From NCBI RefSeq assembly GCF_001509795.1, contig NZ_LLZN01000060.1:23119-87118 (forward strand): a stretch of 64,000 bases of DNA. Direction: 5' to 3'. Shown here one piece after another: positions 50,875 to 59,589 of the stretch; position 1 is the stretch's first letter, and the number at the start of each line of letters is the position of its first letter. Under the pieces are notes generated by a model. That model searched no databases and was not told the origin of the DNA. It saw only the letters and a list, made by a program, of their open reading frames with translations. Both the position numbers and the translations under genes were made by a program. Source of the stretch: Streptomyces sp. NRRL WC-3605 (lineage in GTDB: Bacteria > Actinomycetota > Actinomycetes > Streptomycetales > Streptomycetaceae).

Positions 50875-52485
50875 TCAGGTGGAGCGGGGCTGGGTCACCG
50901 GGATGCGCGCGGTGAAGAACAGCGCGAGGGCGCAGGCGAAGGCGAGGATGGCGAGGGCCGCGCGCAGTCCGTCCAGCCGGGCCTCGGCGTTGGCGTCCAG
51001 CGCCGCCCGGGCGACCTCCTCGTCCACCCCCGCCTCGTCGAGCGCGGACCTGAGCTGAGCGTCCGACAGGAACGTCACCCCGCTCTGCAGTTGCACGGCG
51101 GCCCGGTCCATGGCCTCGGGGGGTACGGCGGGGTTCTGCTCGAAGCTCGTCAGGAACGACGAGGCGAGCACCCCGATCAGGATGGACCCGGCGAGGGCGG
51201 TGCCGATGGACGAGCCGAGGTTGGTGACGGCGTTCTGGATGCCGCCGACCTCCGCGCTCTGCTCGTCCGGCACCGCCGACACGGTGACCGAGCCGAGCTG
51301 GGAGGCGAGGGCGCCCGTGCCCAGACCGATCAGCAGGAACGGAACGGTCACGATCTCCGCCCCGGCGTCGGCGTCGAGAGCGGCCATCAGGACGACCGCG
51401 CCGGCGAGCAGCGCGAGGATGCCGAGGCGGACGACCCGCCGGGGCGAGACGTCGGGGAGGAAGCGGGGGATCAGGACGGCCGCCGCCAGCAGGGTCAGCG
51501 ACAGCGGCAGCAGGCGCGCCCCGGTCTGGAGCGCGGACAGGCCGAGGGCGATCGACAGGTAGAGCGGGACGACGAAGAAGACGCCCATCAGTACGAGGTA
51601 CTGGAAGAAGAACATGGTGAGTCCGCCGGTGAGCTGCCTGACCCGCAGCAGGGCCGGGTCGAGGAGCGGATCGCGGTGCCGTGCGGCCAGGTGCTCCTCC
51701 CAGTGCAGGAAGACCCTGATCAGCAGCACGCCGGCCAGCATCAGCCAGACGACGAGTGACACTCCGAGCCAGTCGGGGGCGCCGGGCCTGGGACGGAACC
51801 AGCCCCATTCGTCCGACCGGAGCACGCCGTAGACGAAGGTGCCGAGGCCGAGGGCGGACAGGGCCGCGCCGACGAGGTCGAGGCGGGGCCGCCCGGCGCC
51901 CAGCGGGTCGCGGATGTGCCGGGCCACCGTCAGGATGGCGGCCACCACCAGCACCTCCCCGGCGAACACCCAGCGCCAGGACAGATAGGTGGTGGCGAAT
52001 CCGCCGATCAGGGGGCCCAGCGCGATCGCCACCGCACCGGCCGCGGCGACGAGGCCGTAGGCGGCGGGACGCCGCTCCGCCGGGAAGTTGCCCGCCACCA
52101 GGGCGACGATCGCGGGCAGGATGAGGGCCGCGCCGACGCCCTCCAGGAAGGACCAGCCGAGCAGCAGCACGGGCAGGTTCGGCGCGAGGGATGTGGTGAG
52201 GGAGCCGCATCCGTAGATGACGCTGCCGATCGTGAAGGCCCGCCGGCGGCCGACGACCGCGCCGATCTTCCCACCCGGGATCATGAGCATGGCCATCACC
52301 AGCGTGTAGGCGGTGATGGCGCCCTGGATGCCGGTGACCGTCGTGCCCACGTCGTCGGCGACCGTCGCGATGGAGACGTTCATGACGGAGCTGTCGAGCG
52401 CCATGAGGAACTGTCCGGCGGCGAGCGTCCACAGGACGAGCCGCCCCTTCGTCGCACCCTCGGCCGTGCCTGTCCCGGACGTCAT
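50875..52485 (-). CDS. MFS multidrug exporter, DHA2 (14-TMS) family
   Basis: A 536-residue transporter with 14 predicted membrane segments. Motif A is in GGKIGAVVGRRRAFTIGSVI and motif C in GLVAAAGAVAIALGPLIGGF. Motif D1 is seen early (LMALDSSVMNVSIATVADDV). It is of the EmrB/QacA type and exports drugs by proton antiport. A soluble loop near residues 455-505 precedes the last segment. No dedicated regulator is adjacent. Confidence 0.92.
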   Translation of the reverse strand: MTSGTGTAEGATKGRLVLWTLAAGQFLMALDSSVMNVSIATVADDVGTTVTGIQGAITAYTLVMAMLMIPGGKIGAVVGRRRAFTIGSVIYGCGSLTTSLAPNLPVLLLGWSFLEGVGAALILPAIVALVAGNFPAERRPAAYGLVAAAGAVAIALGPLIGGFATTYLSWRWVFAGEVLVVAAILTVARHIRDPLGAGRPRLDLVGAALSALGLGTFVYGVLRSDEWGWFRPRPGAPDWLGVSLVVWLMLAGVLLIRVFLHWEEHLAARHRDPLLDPALLRVRQLTGGLTMFFFQYLVLMGVFFVVPLYLSIALGLSALQTGARLLPLSLTLLAAAVLIPRFLPDVSPRRVVRLGILALLAGAVVLMAALDADAGAEIVTVPFLLIGLGTGALASQLGSVTVSAVPDEQSAEVGGIQNAVTNLGSSIGTALAGSILIGVLASSFLTSFEQNPAVPPEAMDRAAVQLQSGVTFLSDAQLRSALDEAGVDEEVARAALDANAEARLDGLRAALAILAFACALALFFTARIPVTQPRST

Positions 52486-52629
52486 GAGCCAGACATTGCC
52501 GCCCGTCCCCGCCGGTTGCTGGCCGCGCCGCCGGATTCAGCCGCCCGGCTCACACGCGTGGCCATACCGGCGTGGGCGGCCCGTCCGCTCCCCCGCGGAG
52601 GGCGGCCCGCCGCACGCCGGCCCCGCGGC

Positions 52630-53595
52630 TCAGCCGCCGGCCCCGCACATCGGGTCGGCCAGGGCGGTCACCGTGTAGGGCGGGGTACCGGGCGGTTCGT
52701 CGTTCTGGCTGTTCACGACGTAGAGGCGGCACGCGCGGCGGGCCAGCGTGGTGGGCAGGTCGAAGCGGGCCCCGGTGACGCGGTGCACGACCGTGCCGGT
52801 GCGCAGTTCCGCGTCCAGCCGGGCGATGTACACGCCGTGCGGGGCACCGTAGTTGAGCACGGCGTACAGGGTCCGGCCGTGCAGGACCATGCCGTCCGCG
52901 CCGAAGGACTCGTCCCCCAGGTCGAGGCGGCTCACGTCGCGGGTGGCCGTGTCGATCCGCCAGACGGCCTCGGTGCCGTTGGAGGCGACGAGCAGGGTGC
53001 GTCCGGCCGGGTCGGCGACGATGCCGTTGAGCAGCCAGTACCGGTCGGGGAAGCCGGGGAACGCGCCGCGCACGTCGGCCCACGGCTCCAGCGGCCCGAC
53101 CCGGCCGTTCCTCAGGGAGGCGCGCAGGACGACCGGGTTGGCCCAGTCGGTGACGTAGACGGCGTCGCGGGTGACGACGAGGTCGTTGAGGTCGGGGGCG
53201 CCGAGGGGCCCGTCGGGGGCGTCCACGGCATGGAGGAGTCGTCCGTCGGGCGCGTGCACGGTGAGCCGGCCCCGGCCGACGGAGTAGACGCGGCCCGTAC
53301 GGTCGGTGTGGACGCCGCGGGTGCTGCCCCGGGAGGTGGCGCCCTGTGCCGGGAAGGGCCGCATCCGGGGCGAGGTGACACGGCCCCGGTACAGGGCGCC
53401 GGTGCCGTCGGAGGACACGTACAGGGTGCCGTCGGGGCGGACGTCGATGCCCTCGGGCAGGGTGCCCGGGGCGTGGGAGACGACGTAGCGGTCGGGCAGC
53501 GGGCGGCCGGTGCCCGCGGCGGGCACGGCGGTGGTGCCGATCAGCAGGGCGGCGGCCGCGAGCGCCGGCGCGACGAGCCGGTGCGGTACGGACAT
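52630..53595 (-). CDS. Secreted beta-propeller protein (SMP-30/NHL-like)
   Basis: A 321-residue protein with a Sec signal (about 1-27; ALAAAALLIGTTAVPAAG). Repeated propeller strands follow: GIDVRPDGTLYVSSDGTGAL, GVHTDRTGRVYSVGRGRLTV, DLNDLVVTRDAVYVTDWANP, NGIVADPAGRTLLVASNGTE. The pattern resembles SMP-30/gluconolactonase or strictosidine-synthase-like six-bladed propellers. A CRLYVVNSQNDEPPG strand ends the fold. Enzyme activity cannot be predicted. Confidence 0.82.
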   Translation of the reverse strand: MSVPHRLVAPALAAAALLIGTTAVPAAGTGRPLPDRYVVSHAPGTLPEGIDVRPDGTLYVSSDGTGALYRGRVTSPRMRPFPAQGATSRGSTRGVHTDRTGRVYSVGRGRLTVHAPDGRLLHAVDAPDGPLGAPDLNDLVVTRDAVYVTDWANPVVLRASLRNGRVGPLEPWADVRGAFPGFPDRYWLLNGIVADPAGRTLLVASNGTEAVWRIDTATRDVSRLDLGDESFGADGMVLHGRTLYAVLNYGAPHGVYIARLDAELRTGTVVHRVTGARFDLPTTLARRACRLYVVNSQNDEPPGTPPYTVTALADPMCGAGG

Positions 53596-53711
53596 CTGGC
53601 CTCCAGGGGTCGTGACGCCGGCGGGGGTGCCGGATCCGCACCGCAGGATCGCCGTCCGCGGGCCGTGCGCGCCCGTCCTTTCGGGCGGGGCCGAAACCCG
53701 GTCCGCTCCGG

Positions 53712-53717
53712 TAGCCT
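53712..53717 (+). promoter_or_regulatory. -10 box of a probable leaderless regulator gene
   Basis: TAGCCT ends 7 nt before the GTG at 53725 and no ribosome site is present, fitting a leaderless transcript. Confidence 0.45.
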
Positions 53718-53724
53718 GCCCGGC

Positions 53725-54681
53725 GTGTTACGGATACGGTTCGGCCCGGCCGACCTCGCTCGCGTCACCGTCGCCGCGGCACCCGACGTCCTCCTGGAGA
53801 CGGCCCTGAGCGTCCGTCACCTGGTCGCCCCGGGTGCGGGGCCCGCGGGCCGGCGGCGCGAACTCGCCGCCTGGCGGCGGACCGTCGCGCCGGGGCTGCC
53901 CGCCCGCGCGGGCGTCCTCACCCGGCTGGTCCGGCCCACCGGCGGCCTGCCGGACTTCCTGTACCAGCCGGCCGCCCGGGACGCAGGGTCCGCGGCCGAG
54001 CTGGCGGCGCGGACCCCGACGCCCGCGCTGGCCGCCGATCTCGCCGAGCTGCCCGACGCCACCGCCTCACCCCTGACGCGGGAGCTGGCCCAGGGCACGC
54101 CCGCCGCGCGGCGGCGCCTCGCCGAGGACCTGACCCGGTATCACCGTTCCACGGTCGCCCCGCTGTGGCCCGCCGTGCTGAACGCGGCCGCCGCCGACCG
54201 CGCCCTGCGTTCGGAGACCCTGCTGCGCGGCGGTGTCGAGGCACTGCTCGCCACGCTGCAACCGGGCTGGCGCTGGGAGCCGCCGGACCTGCTGGTGCCG
54301 TCCGCCTCCTCGCACACCGTCGAACTGTGCGGGCGGGGGCTGCGTCTGGTGCCCTCCTACTTCGCCGCGGGCGCCCTGCTGGTGTACGACCCTTCGGCGC
54401 CGACGGTGCTCGTACGGCCGCTGCCGGTCACCGGCCCCGCGGCGGCGCCGGGCGACGTGCTCGGCGCGCTGCTGGGGCGGACCCGGGCCCGGGTGCTGGC
54501 CTCGCTGTCGACGCCGGCGGGGACCACGGCCCTGGCCGAGCGGGCGGCGGTCTCTCCTGCCACGGCCAGCGAGCACTCCACGGTGCTGCGGGAGGCGGGC
54601 CTGATCACGACCGTGCGGGACGGCAGCCGGGTGCTGCACGCGCTGACGCCGCTCGGGGAGGCCCTGCTGGCGGGCGGGTGA
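53725..54681 (+). CDS. ArsR-like winged-helix protein with DUF5937-type N-terminus
   Basis: A 318-residue protein. A long N-terminal domain (about 1-240) starts LRIRFGPADLARVTVAAAPD, a pattern typical of streptomycete DUF5937 regulators. The C-terminal HTH (about 250-310) reads LLGRTRARVLASLSTPAGTT, RAAVSPATASEHSTVLREAG and SRVLHALTPLG. Only the last 70 residues resemble ArsR proteins, so the first part is probably a ligand or oligomerisation domain. The GTG start is supported by the leaderless -10 box. The reading frame extends far upstream as a non-coding antisense frame. Confidence 0.82.
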   Translation: MLRIRFGPADLARVTVAAAPDVLLETALSVRHLVAPGAGPAGRRRELAAWRRTVAPGLPARAGVLTRLVRPTGGLPDFLYQPAARDAGSAAELAARTPTPALAADLAELPDATASPLTRELAQGTPAARRRLAEDLTRYHRSTVAPLWPAVLNAAAADRALRSETLLRGGVEALLATLQPGWRWEPPDLLVPSASSHTVELCGRGLRLVPSYFAAGALLVYDPSAPTVLVRPLPVTGPAAAPGDVLGALLGRTRARVLASLSTPAGTTALAERAAVSPATASEHSTVLREAGLITTVRDGSRVLHALTPLGEALLAGG

Positions 54682-54806
54682 GCCACGCGCATCCCAGGAC
54701 GCGGGGAACCGCTCGGTGCCGCGTGGTGACGATCATGGCGCGAGGGGGTCTCGTCGGCGGTACGGCGGCGGCGCGCCGCGACAGGTGTGCGTCCCGGCGA
54801 CCCGTC

Positions 54807-54973
54807 CTAAGGGCTGTCCCATGATCCGCGGTGGATCGGCGCGCGGCGTCGGATGCGATGCATCGCAAGGTGGAGGGGCGTCCGCATACTGTTTGTATGC
54901 GGACGTTCCGACAACCCGGCGAGGTGCCGTAGCCGGCGTCGCGCGCCCGCCGGGATGACGGGACAGCCCTTAG
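54807..54973. mobile_element. MITE-like element with 14-bp perfect terminal inverted repeats
   Basis: The 167-bp element is bounded by CTAAGGGCTGTCCC (54807-54820) and its exact complement GGGACAGCCCTTAG (54960-54973). If TA is the target duplication, the repeats proper are 11-mers ending in AGGG. Inside are a perfect 14-bp palindrome (TGCGATGCATCGCA, 54854-54867) and an 11-bp stem with a TGTTT loop (54879-54905). It encodes no transposase. Short AAGGGCTGTCCC-ended elements are frequent in Streptomyces and probably move with an IS5/IS630-type transposase in trans. Confidence 0.7.
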
Positions 54974-54976
54974 CCT
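54971..54976 (+). promoter_or_regulatory. -10-like box at the right end of the MITE
   Basis: TAGCCT begins inside the right terminal repeat and lies 6 nt before a GTG (54983) in frame with the PLP enzyme, so the element edge may supply part of the promoter. A leaderless start at this GTG would add 19 residues to that enzyme. Confidence 0.35.
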
Positions 54977-55039
54977 GGAGCCGTGCCGCACCCGAACCGG
55001 CCGGTGCGCACGACCGCTTCGGACGAGCGAGGAGCCGCC

Positions 55040-55987
55040 ATGCCCGTGCCCGGTGTCCATGCCTCGTCCCTGCGCACGATCGGCGGGACGCCCCTGGTGC
55101 GGCTCGGCCGCCTGGTCCCCGAGGGGGCGGCGGACGTCCTGGTGAAGGTGGAGGGCGGCAATCCCACCGGCAGCTACAAGGACCGGATGGCCCTGGCGAT
55201 CGTCGAGGGCGCGGAGCGGCGCGGGGTGCTGCGGCCCGGGCAGCGCGTCGTCGAGTACACCGGTGGCAGCACGGGTTCGTCGCTCGCCTTCGTCTGCGCG
55301 GTGAAGGGTTACCCGCTCTCGCTCGTGTCCTCGGACGCGTTCGCGCCCGAGAAGCTGCGCACCATGCGGGCGTTCGGCGCGGACGTGACCGTGGTGCCCA
55401 GCGAGGGCGGCCGGATCACACCCGGCCTGTTCGTGCGGATGCGTGAGGAGGTCGAGCGGATCGTCGAGCGGGACGGGGCCTTCTGGACCGATCAGTTCCA
55501 CAACACGGACGCCCTCACGGGCTATGCGGAACTCGGCCGCGAGATCCTCGGGCAGGCCGGTGCCGACGGCGTGACGGTGGACGTGTTCTGCGCGGGCGTC
55601 GGCACGGGCGGGATGTTCGCCGGTGTCTCCGCCGCCTTGCGCGAGGGCGGCCTGGAGCGGGCCGTCGCGCTCGAGCCGGCGTCCTCGCCGACGCTGACCG
55701 CCGGCACGGCGGGCCCGCACCGGGTCGAGGGCATCGCCACCGGCATCGTCCCGCCGCTGCTCACCCACGGCCCGTTCGACGAGGCGCTCACGGTCGACGA
55801 GGAGGAGGCCCGTCGGCTGGCCCTCCCGCTGGCCCGCCAGGAGGGCGTGTTCACCGGTACGTCCGGTGCCCTGAACGTCGCCGGCGCGCTCCGTCTCGCG
55901 CGCGAGGCGGGCGTGGGGCACACCGTCGTCACGGTCGCCCCGGACTCGGGCCTGAAGTACCTCACGGGCAATCTGTACACCGACTGA
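55040..55987 (+). CDS. PLP-dependent cysteine synthase family protein
   Basis: A 315-residue fold-type II PLP enzyme. The cofactor lysine is in VEGGNPTGSYKDRMALAIVE, the Gly-rich substrate loop is EYTGGSTGSSLAFVCAVKG, and the phosphate cradle is GVGTGGMFAGVSAALREGG. It resembles cysteine synthase/cystathionine beta-synthase-like proteins outside the main CysK/CysM groups. GAGGAG lies about 8 nt before the ATG at 55040; the alternative GTG start at 54983 is noted at the MITE edge. The substrate is uncertain: O-acetylserine, or another beta-substituted amino acid. Confidence 0.88.
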   Translation: MPVPGVHASSLRTIGGTPLVRLGRLVPEGAADVLVKVEGGNPTGSYKDRMALAIVEGAERRGVLRPGQRVVEYTGGSTGSSLAFVCAVKGYPLSLVSSDAFAPEKLRTMRAFGADVTVVPSEGGRITPGLFVRMREEVERIVERDGAFWTDQFHNTDALTGYAELGREILGQAGADGVTVDVFCAGVGTGGMFAGVSAALREGGLERAVALEPASSPTLTAGTAGPHRVEGIATGIVPPLLTHGPFDEALTVDEEEARRLALPLARQEGVFTGTSGALNVAGALRLAREAGVGHTVVTVAPDSGLKYLTGNLYTD

Positions 55988-56163
55988 GCGCTCCTCCTCG
56001 CCGCGTGACCTCTGGACAGGTCCGCGCGAGCGTGCTGTCATGCCAACGGCCGCCATTTTCAACGTTGTAGAAGCGGCGGAGCCGCGCGCTCCGCCCCCTC
56101 CCCGTGCGTGCGCGACATCGTCGTCCCCCTCGGTCCGACCCTTCCTGGAAGGCAGGTCCCCCC

Positions 56164-58563
56164 ATGTCCCTCAGTCGACGGGCATTGCTCGGCGCGGGCT
56201 CGTTCTCCCTCACCGCCGCCGCTCTCGGCGTTCCCCTCGCCGGGCTCGCGGCCGCGGCGCCCGCCCCGTCGGCCGGGACGCCGGTGCCCGACGGGTTCCG
56301 GCGGCTGCGGCCGGGCAGTGTCACCGCGCGCGGCTGGCTCGCCGGGCAGCTGCGGCTGCAACTCGACGGCCTGTGCGGGCGGTTCGAGTCCGGCTCCCAC
56401 TTCCTGGACTTCTCGGCGACCGGCTGGGTGCACCCCGAGCGCGGCGGCTGGGAGGAGGTGCCCTACTGGCTGCGCGGGTACATCCCGCTGGCCGTGGCGA
56501 CGGGGGACACGGCCGCGCTGAAGCGGTCGCGTGAGTGGGTGGACGCCATCCTGGCCACGCAGGAGAGCGACGGCTTCTTCGGTCCGCGCGCCCTGCGCAC
56601 CTCGCTCGACGGGGGACCCGACTTCTGGCCGTTCCTGCCCCTGCTCCAGGCCCTGCGCAGCTACGAGGAGTACACCGGCGACCGGCGTGTGGTGCCGTTC
56701 CTGGTCCGTTTCCTGCGCTTCATGAACGTCCAGGGGTCGGGCGCGTTCGACCGGAGCTGGGTGTCGTACCGGTGGGGCGACGGGCTGGACGTCGCCGTCT
56801 GGCTCCACCGCCGTACCGGTGAGGACTTCCTGCTCGACCTCGCGGCCAAGATGCACACCCATGGCGCCGACTGGACCGGCGCCGCACCGAGCCGGCACAA
56901 CGTCAACATCGCCCAGGGCTTCCGCGAACCCGCCCAGTACGCGCAGCTCACCGGTTCCGCCGAACTCACCCGGGCCACCTATCGCGCCTACGACACGGTC
57001 ATGGACGAGTACGGCCGCTTCCCCGGCGGCGGTCTGGCCGGTGACGAGAACTACCGGCCCGGGTTCACCGACCCCCGGCAGGGCTTCGAGACGTGCGGCA
57101 TCGTCGAGTTCATGGCCAGCCACGAGCTGCTGACCCGCATCACCGGCGACCCGGTGTGGGCGGACCGCTGCGAGGAGCTGGCGTTCAACATGCTGCCCGC
57201 CTCCCTCGACCCCGAGGGCAAGGCGGTCCACTACATCACCTGCGCCAACAGCGTCGACCTCGACGACCGGAGCAAGACGCAGGGCCAGTTCCAGAACGGC
57301 TTCGCCATGCAGGCGTTCCAGGCCGGCGTCGACCAGTACCGCTGCTGCCCCCACAACTACGGCATGGGCTGGCCGTACTTCACCGAGGAGCTGTGGCTGG
57401 GCACGCCCGACGGAGGGCTCGCCGCCGCGATGTACGCGCCGAGTTCGGTGCGCACCCAGGTCGCGGGCGGCACGACGGTGACCGTCACCGAGGCCACCGA
57501 CTACCCCTTCGGGGACACCGTCACGTTCACGGTGTCCACGCCCCGCCCGGTGCGGTTCCCGCTCGTGCTGCGCGTCCCCGGCTGGTGCGACGGCCCCGAA
57601 CTGCGGGTGAACGGTGCCGTGTTCGCGGCGTCCGACGGCCCGTCGTGGGCGCGGGTGGAACGCACCTGGCGCGACGGGGACACCGTGCGGGTCCGGTTCC
57701 CCCAGCAGGCGCGCCTGCGGACCTGGGAGGGGCAGCACGGCGCGGTCAGCGTGGAGAGAGGTCCGCTCACCTACTCCCTGGCCATCGGGGAACGCTACGA
57801 ACGCATCGGCGGCACCGACACGTTCCCCGCCCACGCGGTCCACGCCACCACGCCGTGGAACTACGGACTGGTGCCGGACACCCCGCTCACGGTCTCCCGC
57901 ACGGGGTCCGGTGTGCCCGCGCAGCCGTTCACCCCGCAGGCCACTCCCCTGCGGATCACGGCACAGGCGCGGCGCGTCCCGGAGTGGATCGCGGACGACG
58001 AACACGTCGTCGCGCCGCTCCAGGACGGTCCGGCCCGCAGCACCGCCGCCGTGGAGACCGTCACGCTCATCCCCTCGGGCGCGGCCCGGCTGCGGATCAC
58101 CTCGTTCCCCACGGCGGCACCGGACGGCAGGCCGTGGACGCCGGAGCCGCCGTTCCGCCGGCTGCGGAACAAGCACAGCGGCAAGGTGCTCGCGGTCGAC
58201 GGGATGTCCCTGGAGAACAGCGCCCGTGTCGTACAGTTCGCCGACACCGGGACCGCCGACCACGCCTGGCAGCTCGTGGACCGGGGCGACGGCTGGTTCC
58301 TGATCCGCAACGGTCACAGCGGCAAGGTCCTCGGCGTCGACGGCATGTCGACGCAGAACAGCGCCCGTGTCGTGCAGTTCGAGGACAACGGCACGGACGA
58401 CCATCTCTGGCGGCTGGTCGACGACGGCGACGGCTGGAGCCGTGTGCTGAACAAGAACAGCGGGAAGGTGCTCGGGGTGGACGGCATGTCGACCGCGGAC
58501 AGCGCGCAGGTCGTCCAGTTCGACGACAACGGCACGGACGACCACCTGTGGCGCTTCCTGTGA
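56164..58563 (+). CDS. GH127 beta-L-arabinofuranosidase-like enzyme with C-terminal lectin
   Basis: A 799-residue exported protein. A Tat-type signal (SLSRRALLGAGSFSLTAAAL) precedes an alpha/alpha-barrel of the GH127/DUF1680 family (about 45-640). The zinc-thiolate site of that family is visible: Glu309 and Cys311 in GFETCGIVEFMA, Cys394 and Cys395 in QYRCCPHNYGMG. By analogy with HypBA1 the first of the adjacent cysteines is the nucleophile. The last 130 residues are a RICIN-type beta-trefoil of three near-identical repeats (NKHSGKVLAVDGMS, NGHSGKVLGVDGMS, NKNSGKVLGVDGMS). It should remove beta-L-arabinofuranose from plant glycoproteins. Confidence 0.88.
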   Translation: MSLSRRALLGAGSFSLTAAALGVPLAGLAAAAPAPSAGTPVPDGFRRLRPGSVTARGWLAGQLRLQLDGLCGRFESGSHFLDFSATGWVHPERGGWEEVPYWLRGYIPLAVATGDTAALKRSREWVDAILATQESDGFFGPRALRTSLDGGPDFWPFLPLLQALRSYEEYTGDRRVVPFLVRFLRFMNVQGSGAFDRSWVSYRWGDGLDVAVWLHRRTGEDFLLDLAAKMHTHGADWTGAAPSRHNVNIAQGFREPAQYAQLTGSAELTRATYRAYDTVMDEYGRFPGGGLAGDENYRPGFTDPRQGFETCGIVEFMASHELLTRITGDPVWADRCEELAFNMLPASLDPEGKAVHYITCANSVDLDDRSKTQGQFQNGFAMQAFQAGVDQYRCCPHNYGMGWPYFTEELWLGTPDGGLAAAMYAPSSVRTQVAGGTTVTVTEATDYPFGDTVTFTVSTPRPVRFPLVLRVPGWCDGPELRVNGAVFAASDGPSWARVERTWRDGDTVRVRFPQQARLRTWEGQHGAVSVERGPLTYSLAIGERYERIGGTDTFPAHAVHATTPWNYGLVPDTPLTVSRTGSGVPAQPFTPQATPLRITAQARRVPEWIADDEHVVAPLQDGPARSTAAVETVTLIPSGAARLRITSFPTAAPDGRPWTPEPPFRRLRNKHSGKVLAVDGMSLENSARVVQFADTGTADHAWQLVDRGDGWFLIRNGHSGKVLGVDGMSTQNSARVVQFEDNGTDDHLWRLVDDGDGWSRVLNKNSGKVLGVDGMSTADSAQVVQFDDNGTDDHLWRFL

Positions 58564-58588
58564 CGTCCGTGCGCGGGTCTGCCGCGTG

Positions 58589-59422
58589 CTACCCGTCGCT
58601 CGTCGCGGTCCGGATCCGCTCGAGCCACTCGGCGGCCAGCGCACGTCCGCCGGGGAGCCGGTCGTCGCGGTCCCAGCGCCAGGCGGTGACCATCGCCAGG
58701 ACGAGGATCCGGCACTGCTCCAGCAGCGCGCGATCGGCGCCCGTGCAGTGCTCGGCGACCTCGTCGGGCGCGTGGGCGAGGTCGAACTCGACGGGGCCGC
58801 GGCAGCATGTCTCCAGGTCGATGAAGAGCACCCCGCGGTCCGTGGAGAGGACGTTCCCGGGGTGGGGTTCGCCGTGCAGCAGCTGCTCCGCGCCACCGTG
58901 CTCGCGGACGGCGGCGCCGAGGGTGCGCAGGGTGTCCGCGAGCAGGGCGCGGTCGGTCTCCGCGAGGTCCGGGGTGCGGGCACGGTCCGCCACGAGGCGC
59001 TCGGCCTGGGCGACCCGGTCGGTGAAGTGCGGTGCGGGGACGTCGAGTTCGCGCATCCCGGTGTGCAGCCGAGCGAGGGCGGCCGCGTACTCCGCGGGCG
59101 GGAGTTCCGCCGGGGTGACCGGCGCGTAGTAGGTCCACAGCGTGATCACGAAGCCGTCCCGCTCGTACGGGCGCGGCTCGACGCGGGGGTCCAGGGCGGC
59201 CACCGGGCATCCGGCCCCGGCGAGCCGCCGCGCCAGCTCGATCTCGAACGGTGCCACCTGGTCCGTCACGGGTGCCACCCGGGCCAGGACGTCGCAGGGC
59301 AGCAGGCGCAGGGTGAGCTTGTTGGAGTCGTTGAGGACGATCGCGTCGTCCGCGGGCAGGCCGAGCGAGGAGACGACCGACAGGGCGGCGGCCGTCGCGC
59401 GGGACGCCTGGGTCTCGCGCAT
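58589..59422 (-). CDS. Aminoglycoside phosphotransferase-family kinase
   Basis: A 277-residue APH/choline-kinase fold protein. The catalytic loop reads LLHGEPHPGNVL, so the usual Asp of HGDxxxxN is Glu, and the metal-binding segment is VLFIDLETCCRGPVEFDLAH. Such HGE variants are common in streptomycete relatives and may alter activity. The substrate is unknown; a drug-resistance role should not be assumed. It is convergent with the GH127 gene (25 bp between stops). Confidence 0.83.
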   Translation of the reverse strand: MRETQASRATAAALSVVSSLGLPADDAIVLNDSNKLTLRLLPCDVLARVAPVTDQVAPFEIELARRLAGAGCPVAALDPRVEPRPYERDGFVITLWTYYAPVTPAELPPAEYAAALARLHTGMRELDVPAPHFTDRVAQAERLVADRARTPDLAETDRALLADTLRTLGAAVREHGGAEQLLHGEPHPGNVLSTDRGVLFIDLETCCRGPVEFDLAHAPDEVAEHCTGADRALLEQCRILVLAMVTAWRWDRDDRLPGGRALAAEWLERIRTATSDG

Positions 59423-59589
59423 GGTCGCTCACCTCTCCGCCGGGCGCGGACGGGCCCGGCCGGCGCACCCTACCAAGGGCCCCGGCGCATCCCGGCACGG
59501 TCCGCTCCGGATGCGGTCCCGTCCCTCGAGTCGGCCCGGTAGGTTGCTCCATGCCGGGTTGAACAGGCCGCATCTGGGAGGGACTTCGC

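Larger units (their letters stand above)
54682..55039. other. Intergenic region holding a MITE-like element
   Basis: Apart from the inverted-repeat element at 54807-54973 and the promoter-like hexamer at its right edge, nothing coding is seen. Confidence 0.5.

Noticed and set aside
54807..54973. Reading the inverted-repeat element as a transcription terminator
   Set aside because: The ends are 140 bp apart and perfect over 14 bp, with separate internal palindromes, which fits a mobile element rather than a hairpin terminator.
56059..58983. 974-residue open frame antisense to GH127
   Set aside because: No recognisable protein pattern; GH127 active-site motifs on the plus strand settle the coding strand.
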